The notes under the pieces: generated by a model
What the model was told of the DNA's origin: nothing
The model's database searches: none
What the model saw: the letters and a program-made list of their open reading frames with translations, nothing else
Source: UBA509 sp038729325
GTDB taxonomy: Archaea > Thermoplasmatota > Thermoplasmata > Thermoplasmatales > Thermoplasmataceae
Length of the DNA: 19,392 nt
Reading direction: 5' to 3'
Assembly: GCA_038729325.1 (NCBI GenBank)
Contig: JAVYSG010000023.1
Location: forward strand, 1 to 19,392
Shown: one piece after another, positions 1-6,560 of the stretch
How positions within the stretch are numbered: the first letter of the stretch is position 1
How the letters are laid out: each line of letters opens with the position of its first letter
Translations under genes and position numbers: made by a program

Positions 1-477
1 TTTTTTAGGCCCCCCATGAATAAAGTGATGTAAAAAAAGCTAAAAGGTTTGAACCTGCATAGCCATTATCTATATATTTGAACACAAAATAAAATTAAAT
101 ATAATAAAAATTAATGGCTGTGCCCGTACACTTTGACAAAAATGCAGTGGTGGGGCCCTTAAACAGGCATTATGTCCTCCATTAAATTAGACAATCTCTT
201 GCACAAGGTCATCCCGTAGATGATCCACATTATGATCCGCATAGAAATCCCTGAAATGGAAGCGCAGAAAGATTAAACACACGGCCTTGACATTCAAGAA
301 ACCCTGATAGCAGCCCATAGATTGGATTCGCTTATTCACCTAAACCGGGAGCAGAAATAAGAATCATTGACTTACTTGCCAGAAATATCTTAAGAGAATG
401 ACAGTCATGATAACACATTCAATAGATTTTTAACGTGCAGAAAACCTTATTCCAGACTGCCGTTGCCGCATTGCAGT
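1..477. other. Intergenic region with no intact gene
   Basis: No convincing intact gene was found on either strand. The first 120 bases are AT-rich. A 23-codon frame begins with ATG at 114 and is not recognisable. Positions 220-360 carry a broken frame resembling a Spo0E-like small protein (separate entry). The stretch from about 361 to 477 follows the stop of the convergent minus-strand membrane protein gene and shows no clear terminator hairpin. Confidence 0.5.
220..360 (+). pseudogene. Possible decayed Spo0E-like small protein frame
   Basis: One frame reads from ATG at 220 to TAA at 358-360 but is broken by an in-frame TAA at 274-276. The second part (277-357) reads GL, four residues, TL, five residues, LD, SLI and ends in HLNREQK. 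That is the spacing of the second helix of Spo0E-like aspartyl-phosphate phosphatases (GL-x4-VL-x5-LD-x-LI). The first part has an IE..EM stretch that could match the first helix, off by about one residue. The usual SQ..LD serine is alanine here. Spo0E-like proteins belong mainly to Firmicutes, so a copy here would suggest transfer followed by decay. The match covers under 50 codons and could be chance. Confidence 0.25.
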
Positions 478-1593
478 TCAGATTGGTCTGTTGACTGAAC
501 CTGGATCGGTGCTCATATCATCATATGAAATATGAATTCTTTCATGCATCAGAAAAACAGCTGCAAGAAGTACTACAGGAAGCGCAGTGTTGGGGTCCGT
601 GCCATATCCACCTAGAACACCGAAATCCTGGCCAACAAACCAGACAAACAGGGAAAATATTATTGTCGCAATGGCCGAAATTCTTGGCCTCAGAATCCAT
701 AGAACTGCTATGACAGCCATTGCTGCCACAATGGCTAAATTCCACTCAACATGGTTATAATAAAAACTCAGTGAAATTGCACGGAGCCATTCTGACAGAA
801 TAAGGGGCTGCTGGTTTATGACCAGCGATGACGGAATGTCGAAGAGATTCCCGACTTTCCAAAACCCGTCTTGTGGAATGGCCTGGAGAAAGGCAGAGAT
901 GGAAAAGAGACCTGACATGAATGTAGCGATGCGCCTTTTGAGAGATCCCGTATCTGAGTAGGATAACAGAAGAATAGAAATTACGGCATATATGAATGCT
1001 GACCCGGGAAAGCCAGTAAGATATGATGCACCTTTGATAAAAATGCCACCAAAAGCCTCCCCCAGAATCCACAGATAAAGTGACCATAAGATGGAGATCC
1101 ACAGAAAAATTGTGAGACGTCTGCCGGGTCTGTAAGCTAGAATACCCATGCCGATAAAAATCTGGGCAATGCCGGAAAGAGCATCCATGAAAACCGGATG
1201 AGATGCCCATAATGCAATAGCAGGTGCCAGCATTTGTCCAATCAACACAGGTGACTGTGATACGGCGGGACTTATGACAAATGATAGAAAGCCGAATGAC
1301 ATTTCAGGCTGAAGTTGCAGAACTCCATCGATGATCCACAGGAACCCAAGGAAGATCCTGATGTAATGAAATGTCCCCTTTTCCTGAGCCATGGATACTT
1401 CTTTTATTCTTGCTGCCGCAATTGTAAGCGCAATTGCTATTATCATGCCGAGAGTGGAATAAATATACAATTTTACCACCAATGATTCAGGCATAACAAA
1501 GAATCTGAAATCTTGAATGAAGATAAGTGCCAGGACAGTGGCCGCCAAAACGGCAAATGTTCCCTCAATAAGGTATATGGCGCGTTCTTTCAT
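478..1593 (-). CDS. Polytopic membrane protein of unknown function
   Basis: This 371-residue protein has about nine or ten hydrophobic segments, for example around 10-27, 40-60, 78-95, 137-153, 160-178, 198-212, 284-302 and 306-322, and is clearly an integral membrane protein. Two related loops stand out. One has GE-FGG near 178-183 followed by a TG.PG..F pattern at 193-200. The other has GQDFG at 321-325 followed by GTDPNTA at 331-337. Both follow a Trp-containing transmembrane helix, which suggests an internal duplication. I recall similar GE-FGG/TG.PG motifs in uncharacterised actinobacterial membrane proteins but cannot name the family. ATG at 1591-1593 is preceded by an AT-rich TATA-like box about 29 bases upstream, so it probably has its own promoter. 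Substrate and role are unknown. Confidence 0.8.
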   Translation of the reverse strand: MKERAIYLIEGTFAVLAATVLALIFIQDFRFFVMPESLVVKLYIYSTLGMIIAIALTIAAARIKEVSMAQEKGTFHYIRIFLGFLWIIDGVLQLQPEMSFGFLSFVISPAVSQSPVLIGQMLAPAIALWASHPVFMDALSGIAQIFIGMGILAYRPGRRLTIFLWISILWSLYLWILGEAFGGIFIKGASYLTGFPGSAFIYAVISILLLSYSDTGSLKRRIATFMSGLFSISAFLQAIPQDGFWKVGNLFDIPSSLVINQQPLILSEWLRAISLSFYYNHVEWNLAIVAAMAVIAVLWILRPRISAIATIIFSLFVWFVGQDFGVLGGYGTDPNTALPVVLLAAVFLMHERIHISYDDMSTDPGSVNRPI

Positions 1594-1615
1594 GCAGAGA
1601 CACCAGTGGGTGCAG

Positions 1616-1627
1616 CTTTATTATATT
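1616..1627 (-). promoter_or_regulatory. TATA-like box of the 371-aa membrane protein gene
   Basis: On the minus strand this reads AATATAATAAAG. It is centred about 29 bases before the ATG at 1593, the spacing expected for a leaderless or nearly leaderless archaeal transcript. It lies in the short gap after the neighbouring DUF5808 gene. Confidence 0.5.
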
Positions 1628-1650
1628 CATGTAATCAACAATATCAGATA

Positions 1651-2751
1651 CTACAATACCATGAACCTTATTGCAAACAGTGCCGCTGATGTCATTACGA
1701 TGAATATTGCAATCTTTATGAAGGGGTTGCCATAATTCACTGTATAACCTATTCCGAACCGTTTCGGAACAATCAGTGACGGATCATCACGGTTATAGTA
1801 AATCATGCCCGCCTTCCAGAATGCGTCGTCATCCATGTTCATAATACGTTTCGTTCCTTCTAATTCAATATTACGCGGGTTGGCGAAGCTATGCCCCATC
1901 CTTGATATTATGGCAACCACAAGGACAAGACCCACGACAGAAGGGATTGCGGAAAATTCTGTAAATATTCCAGGTATAATCTCCCACTGGGCCATCCCTG
2001 AAAGCATGATGTCCAGCTCAACCATTGTAAGAAGCACTGAGAGAGCAAATATGACGCCAAGCCGGAAATGACGCTGAACGGTGAGAGACCTGTCCAGATC
2101 TGGATATTCCGGTACAAGCTTAACTCTGCACAGTACAAACACAAGAACCGTATATATGATAAGGAAAATTAACTGAGAATAGATCGGAGTAAGGACCAGC
2201 TGAATTGTCTTGTGCGCAAATGCCACAGGATCTGGCCCGGAAAATTTCACCGGCAGGAATTGATGGAGGTAAGGATATTCTCTAACGGCTACAGCAGCCG
2301 TGGTAATTATCACTGTAAGTGGCATTACAAAGTACAGCAGCATGCGCACAGAAGCAGGCCTCTCTGGAGTGATGACTGCAGGTATTTTCTGCATGTATCC
2401 TTCGGTCCATTTCTCTGCGATCTTTACACGTCTCAGGTGTTTCCTGGCATCAAGATAAACAGCCCACATGGCGAGAATTTCCATCAGAATGAAAAGTGCT
2501 GAAAATCCTGCTGACCCTGAAACGATGGACACAAGGAGGTTCGATGTCAGCACTGTTCCCGAAGTCCATACAACCTGAATTCTGAATCTCCTTCTTATGG
2601 AAAGCAGTGACTGATCCACTATCCTGTCTGGAGGAATCCTGACTCCGAACTGCACCGATCTGGGTGTCAGCGAAGGCATAATAAAATTTATATATCCAAG
2701 TAATAATATAATTACTGCTGAATCTGCAATACTGATGAGGTACTGTATCAC
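1651..2751 (-). CDS. DUF1648/DUF5808-type membrane protein
   Basis: About 366 residues with some eight or nine hydrophobic segments. The C-terminal part carries a DUF5808-like signature just before the last helix: acidic residues, FWKAG, YYNRDDPSL, VPKRFGIGYT and N.GNP. A central stretch with YP.L...LPV.F..PDP resembles DUF1648. Such proteins are typically encoded next to small GntR/YtrA regulators, as here: the repressor gene lies directly upstream and is probably co-transcribed. The frame opens at a GTG at 2769. I prefer the GTG at 2751 because AGGAGG stands eight bases before it, while the upstream GTG has no comparable site. DUF1648 proteins include sensors or regulators of envelope stress and peptide resistance in Gram-positive bacteria. 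Any such role here is inference. Confidence 0.8.
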   Translation of the reverse strand: MIQYLISIADSAVIILLLGYINFIMPSLTPRSVQFGVRIPPDRIVDQSLLSIRRRFRIQVVWTSGTVLTSNLLVSIVSGSAGFSALFILMEILAMWAVYLDARKHLRRVKIAEKWTEGYMQKIPAVITPERPASVRMLLYFVMPLTVIITTAAVAVREYPYLHQFLPVKFSGPDPVAFAHKTIQLVLTPIYSQLIFLIIYTVLVFVLCRVKLVPEYPDLDRSLTVQRHFRLGVIFALSVLLTMVELDIMLSGMAQWEIIPGIFTEFSAIPSVVGLVLVVAIISRMGHSFANPRNIELEGTKRIMNMDDDAFWKAGMIYYNRDDPSLIVPKRFGIGYTVNYGNPFIKIAIFIVMTSAALFAIRFMVL

Positions 2752-2759
2752 GTTCTGTG

Positions 2760-2765
2760 CCTCCT
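2760..2765 (-). promoter_or_regulatory. Shine-Dalgarno site deciding the DUF5808 gene start
   Basis: AGGAGG on the minus strand, eight bases before a GTG at 2751. It supports that internal start over the GTG at 2769, which is only four bases past the repressor stop codon. Confidence 0.55.
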
Positions 2766-2773
2766 GCACTAAA

Positions 2774-3151
2774 TCAACTGCTTCCCAGTGCCTCCCTTAC
2801 AATATTGAGGATCCGCATATTTGTAATGCCGCGGGCCTTTGCCTCCTCTATAAGGTTCTTCTCAAGGTCTTCCCAGCGCTTGAGGAATCTGGAATCGTCT
2901 CCGCTAGCCCATTCGTTTACAAATGTCCTCTTTTTCTTGTCCCGGATAAGAAAACCTTCCTGGACAAGAAGATCATAAGCTTTGTTGACTGTGTGATAAT
3001 TTATTCCCAGCGCTTTTGCCAGTTCACGGGAAGAGAGAAGAACGTCACCTGGTTTGAGTTTACCTGTCTTGATTCCTGAAATGACTGACAGTTTTATCTG
3101 TGCATAGAGCGGGGTCTCAAGAGAATCGTCTATTTCTATTATGAATGTCAT
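2774..3151 (-). CDS. GntR-family (YtrA-type) transcriptional regulator
   Basis: 125 residues, the short form of the GntR family with only a winged helix-turn-helix and a brief helical tail. The DNA-binding domain spans about 14-78. The hallmark PLYAQIK is near 14-20, followed by LKPGD.L.SSRELAKALGI, NYHTVNKAY and the wing LVQEGFL.RDKKKRTFV. The remaining 45 residues are too short for a ligand-binding FadR or HutC domain, as in YtrA-type regulators, which dimerise through this tail. These usually autoregulate an operon with a membrane or ABC transporter protein; the downstream gene here is a DUF1648/DUF5808 membrane protein. ATG at 3149-3151 follows a GAGGT six bases upstream and a TATA-like box about 27 bases upstream. 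Confidence 0.9.
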   Translation of the reverse strand: MTFIIEIDDSLETPLYAQIKLSVISGIKTGKLKPGDVLLSSRELAKALGINYHTVNKAYDLLVQEGFLIRDKKKRTFVNEWASGDDSRFLKRWEDLEKNLIEEAKARGITNMRILNIVREALGSS

Positions 3152-3172
3152 GCTTTTACCTCAGATTTCCTG

Positions 3173-3183
3173 ATATTAAATAA
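3173..3183 (-). promoter_or_regulatory. TATA-like box of the GntR operon
   Basis: The minus strand reads TTATTTAATAT, centred about 27 bases before the repressor ATG. This suggests the repressor and membrane protein start their own transcript rather than relying on read-through from the gene upstream. Confidence 0.5.
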
Positions 3184-3231
3184 TTTTCTGGAATATAACA
3201 GTTCCCAGATGGGTTGATTTCATTGAAATAT

Positions 3232-3732
3232 CTATTGATCCATATTCTTTGGCCTCAGCACAGCACCCAGCGCTGTGGCAACAATTCCAACTAATATCAT
3301 GACAAGCCCGGATACATATAATGTCCCCATTAATGAGACAAGTCCGTAGTCACTGATGATTGTATAACTTGCACTGGATGAGGAATTCCCAAAATAAACA
3401 ACGTAATACTGCCCCGCAGATACAACATATGAATGAGTTGCAACACCACTTACGGTCAGATTGAGCACCTCATGGATATTATAAAGTCCGGCGTTTGATG
3501 CATTAATCTGTGAGAGATTTGCTGCGTCTACCAGGTATGTGCTTATCCCCTGCACAGATATCTCGGATTCACCGGTTATGTTAAGTTCAGGAGATGCATA
3601 TTTTCCATCAGCAATCAGTTTCAGCTGATCATAAGTCCTAATATGGGGCTTTTCAAGTGCAGGCATTGAGGCAGCCATAATGAGCCCTGCCACAAGTATT
3701 ACAAGACCGATGATCAGAAGTGTCTTCCTCAA
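3232..3732 (-). CDS. Surface-exposed two-helix membrane protein, unknown
   Basis: 166 residues. Residues 4-24 form a hydrophobic N-terminal helix (signal anchor), about 25-128 a polar, beta-rich domain, and 133-158 a second membrane helix followed by RPKNMDQ. With both ends inside, the central domain would face outward. That domain holds five N-glycosylation sequons (N51, N72, N77, N91, N116), notable in so short a region and fitting a glycosylated acidophile surface. Its G.YYVVYFGNSSS..Y.I stretch looks like a beta-sandwich of the kind seen in archaeal adhesin-like domains. The start is TTG at 3730-3732: an in-frame TGA lies six bases upstream and the next Met is inside the first helix. It lies 80 bases upstream of the GntR operon on the same strand. 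No function can be assigned. Confidence 0.75.
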   Translation of the reverse strand: MRKTLLIIGLVILVAGLIMAASMPALEKPHIRTYDQLKLIADGKYASPELNITGESEISVQGISTYLVDAANLSQINASNAGLYNIHEVLNLTVSGVATHSYVVSAGQYYVVYFGNSSSSASYTIISDYGLVSLMGTLYVSGLVMILVGIVATALGAVLRPKNMDQ

Positions 3733-4111
3733 TTCTCAGCATGATGAGCTGTTAACATAAATATTATGCTGTCAGGTCGTAGATAGGCTGAAATATTCAC
3801 GCTGAATCCAGAAAAGCTACTTTTCATTCAGAACCAGCCAGGAATTTATTTGATTTATTTTCCTCACCAGTATATGTTGCCTGAAACTTTCCTGATTAAA
3901 TACAATATTTTGGGAAACCGTTCCAGTTATTGAAGATCACTCAAAAATAAAACAGAAGGCCTGAACCCTTCAATGCACTTCGTTTTTCGGTAACATCAGT
4001 GTCATATGGCGTGAATCACAACAAATAGCTATATGGATACGGCATGTGCATGTAGCATCGAAGTGACAATAATGGTTAATAAGCTCTATTCTATGTTTGT
4101 AACGATCCCAA
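3733..4111. other. Divergent intergenic region, no gene seen
   Basis: 379 bases between two divergently transcribed genes. An AT-rich stretch near 3758-3768 could be the TATA box of the minus-strand surface protein, and TTAATAAG near 4077-4084 that of the CDGSH gene. An ATGATGA near 3740 resembles a C box, but no matching C/D guide RNA could be assembled. No open frame worth calling was found. Confidence 0.5.
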
Positions 4112-4321
4112 ATGTCGAGACTCGTGTTGCATGAAAGGAACCACCCATATGTGGTGAAGGTTGGAGATCAGGAACTGCATCTTTGCGCATGTGGGCTTTC
4201 CAAAAACAAGCCGTATTGCGATGGCTCCCACAAGAAGACGCTGGATGAAAAAGGTGACACATATATGTATGATGAACAGGGTAACAGAGTCAAGTTAACC
4301 TCGTTCTATAAGATGGATTAA
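4112..4321 (+). CDS. CDGSH iron-sulfur domain protein (mitoNEET-like)
   Basis: 69 residues, essentially one CDGSH domain. The cluster motif C-x-C-x2-S-x3-P-x-C-D-G-S-H is complete: Cys25, Cys27, Cys36 and His40, the three-Cys one-His set that binds a redox-active [2Fe-2S] cluster. Compact single-domain CDGSH proteins occur in many archaea and are probably soluble electron or cluster transfer proteins. There is no membrane anchor, unlike mitoNEET. It is convergent with a peroxiredoxin gene, the stops being five bases apart. A shared link to oxidative stress or iron handling is plausible but inferred only from adjacency. The ATG is the only sensible start. Confidence 0.92.
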   Translation: MSRLVLHERNHPYVVKVGDQELHLCACGLSKNKPYCDGSHKKTLDEKGDTYMYDEQGNRVKLTSFYKMD

Positions 4322-4326
4322 ATCCA

Positions 4327-4767
4327 TCAATTTTTTTCAAGAACTCTCATGGCTTCCTTAACGTGATTTGTGGCATTCATCTGGGAATTGTAAGTATGTA
4401 AAATCTTGCCATTAACGATCACGAACGAAATTCTTGGGGGTATGAGAAACCCTTTGGCCCCGTACATTGTGCGGATCTTCTGGTCAGGATCTGATACAAG
4501 CTTGAATGGGAGTTTTCTATGCTCTTTGAATTTCCTGTGGGATTCCACAGAATCCGAGCTTACGCCGATGATTGTACAATCAAGCTTCCGGAACTCATCC
4601 CATTCGTCCCTGAAAGCGCAAGCTTCCGCTGTACACCCGGGTGTTTCATCCTTTGGATAAAAGTAGAGGACAACTTTCCCCTTTGAATAGTCTGAAAATC
4701 TGATCCTGTTGCCTTCATCATCAATGGCTTCAAAATCCGGTGCATCTTCACCCGCGGAAAGTGGCAT
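4327..4767 (-). CDS. bcp: Peroxiredoxin, Bcp/PrxQ type
   Basis: 146 residues with the thioredoxin fold of the Bcp/PrxQ branch. The active site reads YPKDETPGCTAEACAFRD: Cys45 is the peroxidatic cysteine in the T-x2-C setting and Cys50 the resolving cysteine five residues later, as in 2-Cys PrxQ enzymes. Further family marks are GVS.DS.ESH.KF near 77-90 and LPF.L.SDPD near 95-105. It reduces hydroperoxides in the cytoplasm using a thiol donor such as thioredoxin. The ATG has a strong TATA-like box about 24 bases upstream, indicating a leaderless single-gene transcript. Length and motifs are normal and no key residue is missing. Confidence 0.95.
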   Translation of the reverse strand: MPLSAGEDAPDFEAIDDEGNRIRFSDYSKGKVVLYFYPKDETPGCTAEACAFRDEWDEFRKLDCTIIGVSSDSVESHRKFKEHRKLPFKLVSDPDQKIRTMYGAKGFLIPPRISFVIVNGKILHTYNSQMNATNHVKEAMRVLEKN

Positions 4768-4785
4768 GATAAATTATCATTTTCT

Positions 4786-4797
4786 TATATTTAAATT
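4786..4797 (-). promoter_or_regulatory. TATA box of the peroxiredoxin gene
   Basis: The minus strand reads AATTTAAATATA, centred about 24 bases before the ATG at 4767. That spacing predicts a leaderless mRNA. Confidence 0.55.
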
Positions 4798-4807
4798 AAT
4801 GTATGCA

Positions 4808-5212
4808 TTACTGTTTATTCTTTTCTTTCTGTTCCTCAAGTTCTGACCATTTTTTTTCAAGTGCCTGCTTCAGGTTGGTAACCTTCTGATTCCTGTCCTC
4901 TCCCTTTCTGAGTTCCTCCGGAACCCTGAGGCCATCATCCACGTCATATTTGAAATTGATAATTGAGGACTGGCTGGTCTTGTATTTATTCGATAGCTCC
5001 GTTATCCTTCCGTCAATTGATGCGAGCATGTTTTTCATGACCCCGTATTCAAGAGAGTCCTGTAGAGCTCTGCGAATCACATCAATAACAGATTCGCCCT
5101 GCTGCCGGAGAAGGTTTATTGCAGAAATATCATCCCTGTCAAGCTTGATAATTGTTTCGCTGAGGTCTGAATCCTCCTCAGCTCCATTGTCATTCTTTTT
5201 CCTGGCTGTCAT
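4808..5212 (-). CDS. RHH-like protein, candidate ParR-type actin partner
   Basis: 134 residues, rich in charged amino acids and of no family I can name outright. After an acidic, probably disordered start (1-18), residues 19-57 fit a ribbon-helix-helix DNA-binding unit: a short strand (ETIIKLD), a helix (DDISAINLLRQQ), a Gly-Glu-Ser turn and a second helix with VIRRALQDSLE, typical of CopG/Arc-like proteins. The tail from about 107 to 132 is a strongly charged helix, likely coiled coil. It is the next gene after the actin-like gene, 84 bases downstream on the same strand. In plasmid ParMRC systems, ParR is a small ribbon-helix-helix protein encoded just after ParM whose C-terminal tail binds the filament. 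The same role here is inference. GGATG stands a few bases before the ATG. Confidence 0.75.
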   Translation of the reverse strand: MTARKKNDNGAEEDSDLSETIIKLDRDDISAINLLRQQGESVIDVIRRALQDSLEYGVMKNMLASIDGRITELSNKYKTSQSSIINFKYDVDDGLRVPEELRKGEDRNQKVTNLKQALEKKWSELEEQKEKNKQ

Positions 5213-5296
5213 GTTTTCATCCTTTCATACAGGAAGGATGGTGCCCATCTCCAGCCTCAATAAATAATTTATCAGGGAATAAGTGCAGCAAAAAAA

Positions 5297-6277
5297 TCAC
5301 TGCGCTGATCTGCTAGCTGCATCCCTGTATCCCAGAGCATTTGCAAACTGGATATCCTCTGCCGGTATCTTTATGAGAGTACCAGGTGCCAGTGCTTCGA
5401 GCCGGTGCCCTATGAGAGTTGAACCGCCACCTACTGGTATTAACGCAGTAATACGGTCAAGCTCTTCCCTGAGATTTTCCCTGAGCTTGTCAAGGATCTT
5501 TGAGGCAAGTGTGTTCATGAGCGGCTCTGATACCTTTGGACCACCAACTTCCCTCTGCTTGAAGACCACTGTCTGGGAAATTGCTTCCCTTGCTATATCA
5601 GTTGGAACGATAAATCCAGTTTCCTTGGCTATTGCCTTGCTTATCCCTGAGACAAGGTCGCCGACACCAGCCTGAATACTGAACGACATCTCAACCACAG
5701 GCTCCATATTCTTCAGGTTTACTGTTAGAACATCAGTAGTTCTTGATCCAATATCAACTACAACCCCATATCCATACTGGGTTTTAATCAGTCCCTGATC
5801 CAGGAGATAGAGTGCTGCACCTACGCCCTGGGGCCTCATTACCAGCTTTGAAAGCTTGAATTTTCGTGTCTCTCCGGAAACAGATTTTATTTCGAATTCC
5901 TTGCCTTCGAGGAATTCCTTTGCAGCGTTTAGCTCATGTTCAAAGGTACCCAGGGGGGTTCCGCTACCGAGCACTATTTCTGCCAGGTTCCCATCTGTTC
6001 CGGCTCCGCTCATCCAGAGGGCTCCGGCAAGAAGTGGCAACGAGTCCGGGTCAGAAAGTCTCCCGTCTCCCTGGGGCTCCCTTACGTTCGCACCTGTAGC
6101 ATTGTCCCCAAAGAAGAACGGTTCACCGTCGTTAATTGTGAGGATCGTTGTTGATCCCCCTATTCCCCAGTTCTTAGCTTCAGTTCCAGCCCATCTTGAC
6201 GGGAACTTCTCTCTCTTGCCGTCCACTCCGATGACTTTTGTGTCACCATATCCTAGGTCGATACCAACTGTTATCAA
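5297..6277 (-). CDS. Actin/ParM-like filament ATPase (Ta0583-type)
   Basis: About 326 residues of the actin-Hsp70 ATPase superfamily, closely resembling T. acidophilum Ta0583, a structurally solved archaeal actin homologue related to ParM. Numbering from the preferred TTG start, phosphate-1 is VGIDLGYGDTKVIGVDG near 4-20, phosphate-2 is VVVDIGSRTTDVLTV near 172-186 with Asp175, and the adenosine motif is LIPVGGGSTLIG near 279-290. The PQGDGRL, GSGTPLGTF and MRPQGVGAALYLL stretches also match what I recall of Ta0583. The protein should polymerise with ATP in the cytoplasm. An ATG lies six codons upstream (6295). I prefer the TTG at 6277 because GGTGAGG stands five bases before it and Ta0583 begins at the equivalent residue. 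A likely DNA-binding protein follows in the same direction. The biological role of this family is unsettled. Confidence 0.93.
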   Translation of the reverse strand: MITVGIDLGYGDTKVIGVDGKREKFPSRWAGTEAKNWGIGGSTTILTINDGEPFFFGDNATGANVREPQGDGRLSDPDSLPLLAGALWMSGAGTDGNLAEIVLGSGTPLGTFEHELNAAKEFLEGKEFEIKSVSGETRKFKLSKLVMRPQGVGAALYLLDQGLIKTQYGYGVVVDIGSRTTDVLTVNLKNMEPVVEMSFSIQAGVGDLVSGISKAIAKETGFIVPTDIAREAISQTVVFKQREVGGPKVSEPLMNTLASKILDKLRENLREELDRITALIPVGGGSTLIGHRLEALAPGTLIKIPAEDIQFANALGYRDAASRSAQ

Positions 6278-6282
6278 TCTTC

Positions 6283-6289
6283 CCTCACC
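6283..6289 (-). promoter_or_regulatory. Shine-Dalgarno site before the actin-like TTG start
   Basis: GGTGAGG on the minus strand, five bases before TTG at 6277-6275. It is a full match to the archaeal 16S 3' end and would lie inside the coding region if the ATG at 6295 were used. Confidence 0.55.
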
Positions 6290-6333
6290 TTTCATTCACA
6301 GACTCAGCATAACATGATTGAACAATAGGGAAA

Positions 6334-6412
6334 CGGGCATGTCGATGCTCGTATACTTACCCTGACAACCATGCTTCTGCCTGTCCTAAGCTTACAACAA
6401 TTGTCATGCCCG
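6334..6412. repeat. Widely spaced inverted repeat upstream of the actin-like gene
   Basis: CGGGCATG at 6334-6341 and its exact reverse complement CATGCCCG at 6405-6412 are separated by 63 bases. A further GGGCAT occurs near 6474. They lie just upstream of the actin-like gene, the place where ParMRC centromeres are found, but there is no array of iterated direct repeats. Chance is a real alternative. Confidence 0.3.
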
Positions 6413-6482
6413 CATTTAAATGTTTGCCTTGATCTCATGGCATTTCGTTACCGTGGAATCAGAATTATATGCTTGGGCATTA

Positions 6483-6507
6483 AAATATAGATTAATGGTC
6501 TATATTT
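6483..6507. promoter_or_regulatory. Inverted repeat operator upstream of prpD
   Basis: AAATATAGA (6483-6491) and TCTATATTT (6499-6507) are perfect 9-base arms around a 7-base spacer. The element sits about 30 bases upstream of the predicted TATA box of the PrpD gene. That is where archaeal activators bind next to the BRE/TATA, so an activator site is more likely than a repressor site. Its AT-richness raises the odds of chance. Confidence 0.45.
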
Positions 6508-6533
6508 ATTACAGCTTGAAACACTGAATTCTG

Positions 6534-6540
6534 TTAAATA
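6534..6540 (+). promoter_or_regulatory. TATA box of the prpD-prpB operon
   Basis: TTAAATA centred about 24 bases before ATG at 6561. It fits a leaderless transcript beginning at that ATG and argues against the TTG start at 6552. Confidence 0.45.
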
Positions 6541-6560
6541 GTCCGATTCCATTGCAGAAT

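Noticed and set aside
47..62. tRNA T-arm-like sequence (GGTTTGAACC)
   Set aside because: No acceptor, D or anticodon arms can be found around it on either strand.
114..185. 23-codon frame after an AT-rich stretch
   Set aside because: No recognisable product, and the AT-rich box is too close or too poorly placed for a convincing promoter.
3738..3795. C/D box guide RNA suggested by ATGATGA and nearby CTGA
   Set aside because: Spacing between boxes is wrong, no C'/D' pair was found, and such short motifs are expected by chance.
6552..6560. TTG start for the PrpD gene
   Set aside because: The TATA-like box at 6534-6540 would be only about 15 bases upstream; ATG at 6561 fits the expected spacing.
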